Shown here in pieces: positions 47,041-51,679 of a stretch of 51,679 nt of DNA; within the stretch, counting starts at the first letter, position 1; each line of letters opens with the position of its first letter. The notes beneath the pieces were generated by a model, which was not told the origin of the DNA, ran no database searches, and saw only the letters and a program-made list of their open reading frames with translations. This DNA is from Clostridia bacterium (GTDB taxonomy: Bacteria > Bacillota > Clostridia > TANB77 > CAG-508), in NCBI GenBank assembly GCA_017458285.1, contig JAFTFU010000072.1:1-51679 (forward strand), in the 5' to 3' direction. The position numbers and the translations under genes were made by a program.

Positions 47041-47128
47041 TTTAAAAATTTTAATCTTAAATCTTAAATCTTAAATTTTTAATCTCAAATTCTTAATCTC
47101 AAATTCTTAATCTTAAATTTTTAATTAA
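47041..47128. repeat. Short degenerate tandem repeats, about 14 bp
   Basis: Units of the form TTYTTAATCTCAAA (about four copies) preceded by AATCTTAAATCTTAAATC 7-bp iterations. AT-rich, between a terminator and a small gene. Confidence 0.75.
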
Positions 47129-47164
47129 AACTTTTTTATTCGAGACCTTAATTTGTTCTTTATT

Positions 47165-47311
47165 TTAAAGTATTCCCATTTTTTTAGCAAATTGTTTTCC
47201 CTTTTTGGTCATTTTTTTAGGAGTCATATTCATCATCTCGTTATCATGACACATCATAATAACTCCTGCTGTTAATAAACTTCCAATAAATACACCTTTT
47301 GCAAATTTCAT
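47165..47311 (-). CDS. Small 48-residue protein with N-terminal helix
   Basis: Begins MKFAKGVFIGSLLTAGVIMM, then CHDNEMMNMTPKKMTKKG and ends FAKKMGIL. A short hydrophobic helix is followed by a basic region, like small YtxH-type or clostridial membrane-associated peptides. The SD AGGTGA overlaps the TGA stop of the TSUP half gene, and the ATG is 5 nt later, so translation is probably coupled. Function unknown. Confidence 0.6.
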   Translation of the reverse strand: MKFAKGVFIGSLLTAGVIMMCHDNEMMNMTPKKMTKKGKQFAKKMGIL

Positions 47312-47315
47312 ACTA

Positions 47316-47705
47316 TCACCTCTCGTTTTTAGTATGATTATTATTTTTTCTTATATACTGGTTAAAATATGAAATACTTTCAAAAATTGCAATAATTGCT
47401 AAAAATATCCCAAAATATTTTCTTAAATGATTTACGTCTGTTTTGGTATATGCAATAGCTCCTAATATAGCTCCAACTATTCCGGAACACGAAACCCATA
47501 ATGCAACTTTTTTATCTATCAATTTATTTTTTAAGTTCGCACATATCGCAACAATAGATGTTGGAATAAAAAATATCAAATTAGTTGCTTGTGCCTTATG
47601 TTGTTCTAATCCTAAAAGCATTGATAATAATAGAATTAGGACTGTTCCTCCTCCCATTCCTATTCCGCTAACAATACCAGATATTATTCCAATAAGAATT
47701 TCCAT
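47316..47705 (-). CDS. TSUP/TauE-SafE family half-transporter, second copy
   Basis: 129 aa, about four transmembrane helices. GIISGIVSGIGMGGGTVLIL and the motif HKAQATNLIFFIPTS are typical of one TSUP repeat (sulfite/organosulfur exporter family). Full transporters have two such repeats in one chain of 250-300 aa. The other half is encoded 126 nt upstream on the same strand, so the pair may assemble as a heterodimer. Substrate unknown. Confidence 0.85.
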   Translation of the reverse strand: MEILIGIISGIVSGIGMGGGTVLILLLSMLLGLEQHKAQATNLIFFIPTSIVAICANLKNKLIDKKVALWVSCSGIVGAILGAIAYTKTDVNHLRKYFGIFLAIIAIFESISYFNQYIRKNNNHTKNER

Positions 47706-47830
47706 TTTTTATTTATTCCTTTCTTGAGACACAAATCTGTTTTAAAAAGGATTACAGGAATATTTTTAAACTTATTTATTATTTCTTCAAGTTACTATTC
47801 TGTTTTTAAAAAATTATGCTTTACTATTTT

Positions 47831-48181
47831 TCATTTTTTAATAATAAATTTAACTGATGTATAAACTAAAAATACAATAAATGCAATTTTAAAATATTTT
47901 TCATTTAACTTTTTTAATAATTTTGCGCCAATATACCCACCTATTATTCCACCTATTGCACATAGAGCTCCAATTTTCCAGTCTATATAGTTATTTTTAT
48001 AGTAAAAAATACCACTTGTCACCACCATAGGTAAAACGCACAACACAGATGTTGCTCTTGCTTTTTTATCTTCCATTTTTAATAAATGGATAAAAGCTGG
48101 AACCAATATCATTCCTCCACCAGTTCCAAAAAAACCGCTTATAAATCCTGCTAAAATTCCTATACAAATTTTCTTAAACAT
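47831..48181 (-). CDS. TSUP/TauE-SafE family half-transporter, first copy
   Basis: 116 aa, about four helices. GFISGFFGTGGGMILVPAFI and KKARATSVLCVLPMVVTSG form one TSUP repeat; it ends after VYTSVKFIIKK. It starts about 28 nt after the rarA stop. Each half has its own start and stop and no fusion is possible by one frameshift (the stop is followed by more than 100 non-coding bases). Confidence 0.85.
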   Translation of the reverse strand: MFKKICIGILAGFISGFFGTGGGMILVPAFIHLLKMEDKKARATSVLCVLPMVVTSGIFYYKNNYIDWKIGALCAIGGIIGGYIGAKLLKKLNEKYFKIAFIVFLVYTSVKFIIKK

Positions 48182-48209
48182 ATTGATATTTTTAACAAGT
48201 TTGTTTTTT

Positions 48210-49451
48210 TTATTCTATATTTTCATCTTTTATATAATACTTAGTTCCCAACATTTTATCTGGCAAATATTGTTGCTCAACTATATGTCCTGGGAAATTA
48301 TGTGGATATAGATATCCTTGTCCATATCCTAAAGATTCCATTCCACTTACTGGTGCGTTTCTAATGTGCATTGGTATTGTTCCAGTATCTTTATTTTGAA
48401 CGTCTTCCATTGCTTTATTTATTCCTAAATATGTAGTATTTGATTTTTTTGACGTTGCAACATATACAGCAGCTTCTGATAATATAATTTGAGCTTCTGG
48501 CATTCCTATCATATGAACTGCTTGCATTGCAGATGTTGCAATAACTAATGCATTTGGATTTGCCATTCCAACATCTTCTGAAGCAGCGATAACTATTCTT
48601 CTTGCTAAAAATACCGGATCTTCTCCTCCACTTAGTGCTCTTGCTAAATAAAATATCGCTGCATCAGGGTCTGACCCTCTCATTGATTTTATAAATGCGC
48701 TTATATTATCATAATGTGAGTCTCCATTTTTATCAAATATTGCTTTTTTTTCTTGTATACTATTTTGAATAACTTCATCTGTTATGTTTATTACTCCATC
48801 TTTATCCATAGGAGTTGTTAAAGTAGCTATTTCTAGCCCATTTAACGCTGTTCTTACATCTCCTTTTGATACATTTGCTAATTTTCTTAATGTTTCTTCT
48901 TCTATTTTTATGTTGTATTCTCCTAATCCATCTTTTCTTTCTATTGCATTTTTTAATATTTGGTATATATTTTCCTCTGTTAATGGATTTAATTTTATTA
49001 CCATTGACCTTGATATCAAAGCTTTGTTTACTTCAAAATATGGATTTTCTGTTGTTGCCCCAATTAGTATTATTGTTCCATTTTCTACATATGGTAAAAG
49101 TGCATCTTGTTGCAATTTATTAAACCTGTGTATCTCATCTATGAAAAGAATACTTTTTCCTGTTGGATTTAGCATGAAGTTTTTTGTTTCTTCTACTACT
49201 CTTTTTATATCTCCAACTCCTGCTGTTACTGCATTTATTTTATAGAATTTGTATTTTGTTGTTTCGCTTATTACTTTGGCAAGAGATGTTTTTCCACAAC
49301 CCGGAGGTCCAAATAGGATTACACTTGATAATCTATCTGCTTTTATTGTTCTATATAGTATTTTTCCCTCGCCTAATACATGTTCTTGCCCTACATATTC
49401 TTCTAATGTTTTTGGTCTTATCCTAAATGCTAATGGTTCGTTTGTATTCAT
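48210..49451 (-). CDS. rarA: Replication-associated recombination protein A (AAA+ ATPase)
   Basis: 413 aa. Walker A FGPPGCGKTSLA, Walker B ILFIDEIHRFNKLQQDALLP, sensor GATTENPYFEVNKALISRS; C-terminal RarA part with HYDNISAFIKSMRGSDPDAA and PHNFPGHIVEQQYLP. MgsA/RarA acts at stalled forks. It follows ruvA by 22 nt, where ruvB would be expected. Confidence 0.96.
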   Translation of the reverse strand: MNTNEPLAFRIRPKTLEEYVGQEHVLGEGKILYRTIKADRLSSVILFGPPGCGKTSLAKVISETTKYKFYKINAVTAGVGDIKRVVEETKNFMLNPTGKSILFIDEIHRFNKLQQDALLPYVENGTIILIGATTENPYFEVNKALISRSMVIKLNPLTEENIYQILKNAIERKDGLGEYNIKIEEETLRKLANVSKGDVRTALNGLEIATLTTPMDKDGVINITDEVIQNSIQEKKAIFDKNGDSHYDNISAFIKSMRGSDPDAAIFYLARALSGGEDPVFLARRIVIAASEDVGMANPNALVIATSAMQAVHMIGMPEAQIILSEAAVYVATSKKSNTTYLGINKAMEDVQNKDTGTIPMHIRNAPVSGMESLGYGQGYLYPHNFPGHIVEQQYLPDKMLGTKYYIKDENIE

Positions 49452-49473
49452 TTTGAATTTTAGCCTCCTTGTT

Positions 49474-50076
49474 TTATAGTAATGCTAGTCCTTTTCTTAT
49501 TAATTCTTCTGTTGATAGTCCTGTAACATTAATTTTTTCAAATACATTTTCTATTGCTTTTTTGTTATATCCTAATACTTGAAGTGCTGACATTGCTTCT
49601 TCTACATTTTCTTCTATATCTTTTTGTTTTTCTATTTGTTTGTTTATTTCTTTTATTTCTACTTCTGTTTGTAGTTTATTTATTTTGTCTTTTAATTCTA
49701 ATATTATTCTTTCTGCTGATTTTTTTCCAATTCCTGGTACTTTTACTATCTTACTTACATCGTTTTGTATTATTGCCATTGCAAATTCTGCTACACTTAT
49801 ATTGGCAAGTATTGCTAATGCAACTTTTGCTCCTACTCCGCTTACTGTTAATAATAATTCGAATGTTCTTAATTCTTCTTTTGTTATGAATCCAAATATG
49901 CTTATGTCGTCTTCCCTTACCCTATAGTAAGTATGTACTTTTACTTCTTCTCCTTCTTTTCCTACTTTTTCTATCGCTGTTTCTGACATATTTACTTTAT
50001 ATCCTAATCCTCCTACATCTATTATTATGTAGTTGTTTGTTTTACTATCTATTTTTCCTTTTATATATGCTAACAT
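49474..50076 (-). CDS. ruvA: Holliday junction helicase subunit RuvA
   Basis: 200 aa. OB domain MLAYIKGKIDSKTNNYIIID, VGGLGYKV; HhH motifs LLTVSGVGAKVALAIL and KVPGIGKKSAERIILELKD; C-terminal domain III binds RuvB. It tetramerises on four-way junctions. SD AAAGGAG before ATG 50076. ruvB is not adjacent; neither is ruvC. Confidence 0.96.
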   Translation of the reverse strand: MLAYIKGKIDSKTNNYIIIDVGGLGYKVNMSETAIEKVGKEGEEVKVHTYYRVREDDISIFGFITKEELRTFELLLTVSGVGAKVALAILANISVAEFAMAIIQNDVSKIVKVPGIGKKSAERIILELKDKINKLQTEVEIKEINKQIEKQKDIEENVEEAMSALQVLGYNKKAIENVFEKINVTGLSTEELIRKGLALL

Positions 50077-50108
50077 GTTTTTCTCCTTTTTTATTTTTTT
50101 CTTTTGTT

Positions 50109-50137
50109 ATATTACATCAAAAAAAAATGTTTGTCAA
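50109..50137 (-). promoter_or_regulatory. ruvA promoter
   Basis: On the - strand: TTGACA (50137-50132), a 17-bp spacer and TAATAT (50114-50109). The -35 lies in a 14-bp perfect dyad (50121-50134 with 50145-50158) that on the + strand looks like a terminator with a T-tail. Confidence 0.6.
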
Positions 50138-50158
50138 TATTTTTACAAACATTTTTTT
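50121..50158. terminator. A/T-flanked perfect hairpin between ruvA and the HTH genes
   Basis: 14-bp arms, 10-nt loop. No + strand gene ends here, so it may insulate the HTH genes from upstream + transcription rather than end a gene. Confidence 0.45.
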
Positions 50159-50207
50159 GGTTTTGTTTTAAATCATAAGATTAACTTTGTTGTGGTTATA
50201 TATCCAA

Positions 50208-50236
50208 TAGTCAAACAACCTATTATTAATTATAAT
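50208..50236 (+). promoter_or_regulatory. Promoter of first HTH gene
   Basis: TAGTCA (50208-50213), a 17-bp spacer and TATAAT (50231-50236). The surrounding CCAATAGTCAAACAACC is repeated upstream of the second HTH gene. Confidence 0.6.
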
Positions 50237-50261
50237 TTATACAGAAGGTATGGGTGATAAT

Positions 50262-50507
50262 ATGGTAAGAATTCCAATAGAAAATGGATATTATAGGTTT
50301 AAATTAGAAGATTTATTAAAATCTAACAATATTAGCATGAACAAACTTATGAAAGATACAAATACTGATTTTAAAGTTATTAAAAGACTAAAAACTGGTG
50401 ATCTTGTAAGATTTGATATTTTTGTAGTTGCTAAAATTTGTGACTATTTTAATTGTTCTATTGGAGATTTAATTGAATATGTTCCAAATAAACATAAGGA
50501 AGATTAA
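50262..50507 (+). CDS. Small XRE/Cro-type HTH regulator, first paralog
   Basis: 81 aa. FKLEDLLKSNNISMNKLMKDTNTDFKVIKRLKTGD (in part) is an HTH_26-type helix-turn-helix, followed by VAKICDYFNCSIGDLIEYVPN. Probable DNA-binding repressor, perhaps of its own and the paralog's promoter. ATG 50262 has SD GGGTGATA 8-10 nt upstream; ATG 50250 has no spacing. Directly followed by a terminator and a second copy. Confidence 0.85.
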   Translation: MVRIPIENGYYRFKLEDLLKSNNISMNKLMKDTNTDFKVIKRLKTGDLVRFDIFVVAKICDYFNCSIGDLIEYVPNKHKED

Positions 50508-50510
50508 TTT

Positions 50511-50549
50511 AAAGACAATAATTGTATTTTTAGTATAATTATTGTCTTT
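50511..50549 (+). terminator. Terminator between the HTH paralogs
   Basis: AAAGACAATAATT (50511-50523) with AATTATTGTCTTT (50537-50549), perfect 13-bp stem, then TTATTTATG. Confidence 0.75.
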
Positions 50550-50571
50550 TTATTTATGGTCGTACAACCAA

Positions 50572-50600
50572 TAGTCAAACAACCAATTATTACTTATAAT
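50572..50600 (+). promoter_or_regulatory. Promoter of second HTH gene (duplicate of the first)
   Basis: TAGTCA (50572-50577), a 17-bp spacer and TATAAT (50595-50600). The shared block CCAATAGTCAAACAACC and TTATAATTTATA matches the first promoter; here CAACCAAT also occurs twice, flanking the -35. Confidence 0.6.
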
Positions 50601-50626
50601 TTATAAAAAAGGGTTGGGTGATAAAT

Positions 50627-50872
50627 ATGGTAAAAGTTCCAATAGAAAATGGTTATTATCTTTTCAAGTTAGAAGACATGCTAAAGAAATCAAAAATTAC
50701 TACTAATAAACTTATGGTAGATACAAATACAGATTTCAAAGTTATTAAAAGAATAAAAACTGGCAATTTAGTTAGATTCGATATTTTTGTTATAGCTAAA
50801 ATATGTGATTATTTTAATTGCTCACTTGAAGATATTGTTGAATATGTTCCTAACAAAAAACTTGATGATTAA
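50627..50872 (+). CDS. Small XRE/Cro-type HTH regulator, second paralog
   Basis: 81 aa, very similar to the gene just upstream: VPIENGYYLFKLEDMLKKSK, NKLMVDTNTDFKVIKRIKTG and ICDYFNCSLEDIVEYVPNK. ATG 50627 follows SD GGGTTGGGTGATA. Differences are spread over the protein, including the putative recognition helix region, so the two may bind different or overlapping sites. Confidence 0.85.
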   Translation: MVKVPIENGYYLFKLEDMLKKSKITTNKLMVDTNTDFKVIKRIKTGNLVRFDIFVIAKICDYFNCSLEDIVEYVPNKKLDD

Positions 50873-51438
50873 ATTAATTTTATTTTTTCGACTTTTCTTT
50901 GTCATAATTTTATTTTGGTATATTTTAGCAGATTTTTCTCTTTACAAATAGGATAATTTCTGTTAAAATATACTCATTCTAAAGCAACTTAGGTAAAACT
51001 TAAATTAATTTTTTCAAATTATTTAAATCTAATTTTTCACAAATTAAATTTTTGTTTTTAATTGTAAAGTTTAAATAAATAGCTTTCTGTTAAATTTTTA
51101 ATAGTTTGGTGCTGTCTATTCTTATTTTACAGTTTGCATTTATATTTTCAAGGTTTGTTTTACTTATAGTGTTTAGAAAATATATTATCAACTAATCTTA
51201 TATATTTTTATATGTTTTATATCAAAATTTATCCAATTGTTTTTATTGTATATTTACCATTTTTTCCAATTCTTTTTTAGGATTAACTTTTAAATAGCAT
51301 TTTTTAGTTCTTCAAAAAACTTCAGTAAAACATAAAATAACCCTCTAATAAAAGTATTAATAAAAACCTCTAATAAAAAATAACCTAAAACCATTGAAAT
51401 ATATAAATATAGTTGATATAATAAAGGAGGAAATAGCA
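50873..51438. other. Long AT-rich intergenic region
   Basis: No gene or stable RNA recognised over about 520 bases. Near the right end CCTCTAATAAAA occurs twice (51342-51353, 51367-51378), then a promoter-like pair (51394-51422) and SD AAAGGAGGAAA. A - strand open frame across 51357-51650 is only the antisense of the Rpn gene. Confidence 0.5.
51394..51422 (+). promoter_or_regulatory. Promoter-like sequence at the Rpn gene
   Basis: TTGAAA (51394-51399), a 17-bp spacer and TATAAT (51417-51422). The predicted start (about 51429) would cut into the SD, so it is either fortuitous or gives an almost leaderless message. Confidence 0.35.
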
Positions 51439-51679
51439 ATTATAAAAAAATTAAATTTAAAAACAGACATAATTTTTAGGACATTTTTTTCAAGAAAAGG
51501 AAATGAATACTTTTTAATAGACTTTTTAAATGCCCTACTTAATGTAGAAATTAAATCTATAGAAATTAGAGACGAGGTAAGTTTAGAAAGACTCTCTACT
51601 TTTGAAAAGGTTGGAAGATTAGAATTACAAGCAAAAATTGACAATGGCACAATTGTTAATATAGAAATGCAAGTTTCAG
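51439..51679 (+). CDS. Rpn/PD-(D/E)XK nuclease family transposase, 5' part, non-standard start
   Basis: The first 80 codons read IIKKLNLKTDIIFRTFFSRK, GNEYFLIDFLNALLNVEIKS and RLELQAKIDNGTIVNIEMQ; the gene runs off the window. LELQAKIDNGTIVNIEMQ carries the PD-(D/E)XK core, as in the RpnA-like recombination-promoting nucleases. The family starts with MxKKLNLKTD; here that Met position is ATT (51439), 8 nt after SD AAAGGAGG. No ATG, GTG or TTG fits: TTG 51394 is in frame but upstream of the SD. So it either uses AUU, as infC does, or has lost its start. Confidence 0.75.
   Translation, partial: MIKKLNLKTDIIFRTFFSRKGNEYFLIDFLNALLNVEIKSIEIRDEVSLERLSTFEKVGRLELQAKIDNGTIVNIEMQVS

Noticed and set aside
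51357..51650. - strand open frame of 97 codons at the window end
   Set aside because: It is antisense to the Rpn-type coding sequence, which has clear family motifs.

Overview
The window is AT-rich DNA from a Gram-positive, endospore-forming member of the Clostridia, probably an uncultivated gut lineage. The evidence is strong AGGAGG-type ribosome sites with many TTG and GTG starts, consensus sigma-A promoters, and a sporulation set (Spo0A, SigH, SpoIVFA- and SpoIVFB-like proteins). There are also a sortase with a thioester/CnaB surface protein, anaerobic NrdG, and the usual Firmicutes housekeeping clusters. Nothing in the sequence gives a species name.

Layout. Positions 1-4.5 kb hold part of a mobilizable element on the + strand: a large serine recombinase (5' end outside the window), MobC, a MobP-type relaxase broken by a 9-A tract, and a DinD-like gene whose promoter carries an SOS-type box. 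From 4.6 to 9.4 kb (- strand) come a two-repeat membrane-anchored protein, an ECF sigma/anti-sigma pair and a prepilin-like protein. From 9.5 to 20 kb (- strand) lie envelope and translation genes: pyrH-frr-uppS-cdsA-rseP (no dxr), plsX-acpP, and rpsL-rpsG-fusA-tuf. From 20 to 30 kb are a GT51 transglycosylase, a SpoU methyltransferase, mfd, topB, two HD-domain proteins and rpsU, with two intergenic tandem repeats. From 30 to 36.3 kb are nrdG, spoIVFB-spoIVFA, a small membrane protein, and a surface protein/sortase pair. An HD-GYP gene stands alone on the + strand at 36.6 kb. From 37.6 to 39.9 kb is the start of the division cluster, mraZ-rsmH-ftsL, with three MraZ boxes at the promoter. From 40.4 to 46.3 kb (- strand) are a frameshifted M15/peptidoglycan-binding gene, dapB, cmk, spo0A, an Elp3-like radical SAM gene, rnc and sigH. 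From 46.5 to 50 kb are a Cys-rich CarboxypepD_reg-like protein, a split TSUP transporter, rarA and ruvA. The window ends with two tandem paralogous small HTH genes under duplicated promoters and the 5' part of an Rpn-type nuclease/transposase gene that lacks a normal start codon.

How genes work together: SigH and Spo0A start sporulation and SpoIVFA/FB act late in the mother cell. PlsX, AcpP, CdsA and UppS supply phospholipid and cell-wall lipid carriers. MraZ, RsmH, FtsL, DapB and the GT51 enzyme serve division and peptidoglycan synthesis. Mfd, RuvA, RarA and TopB handle DNA repair and recombination.

The least ordinary items are: the sortase substrate that stops directly after LPKTGF with no membrane tail; the SOS-box promoter on the mobile element; the spo0A leader hairpin that buries its ribosome site; the cdsA hairpin that appears to set Shine-Dalgarno spacing; the PDZ-less RseP; and the tandem HTH pair. 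I saw no single system that I can call clearly undescribed. No tRNA, rRNA, CRISPR array or known riboswitch was recognised.
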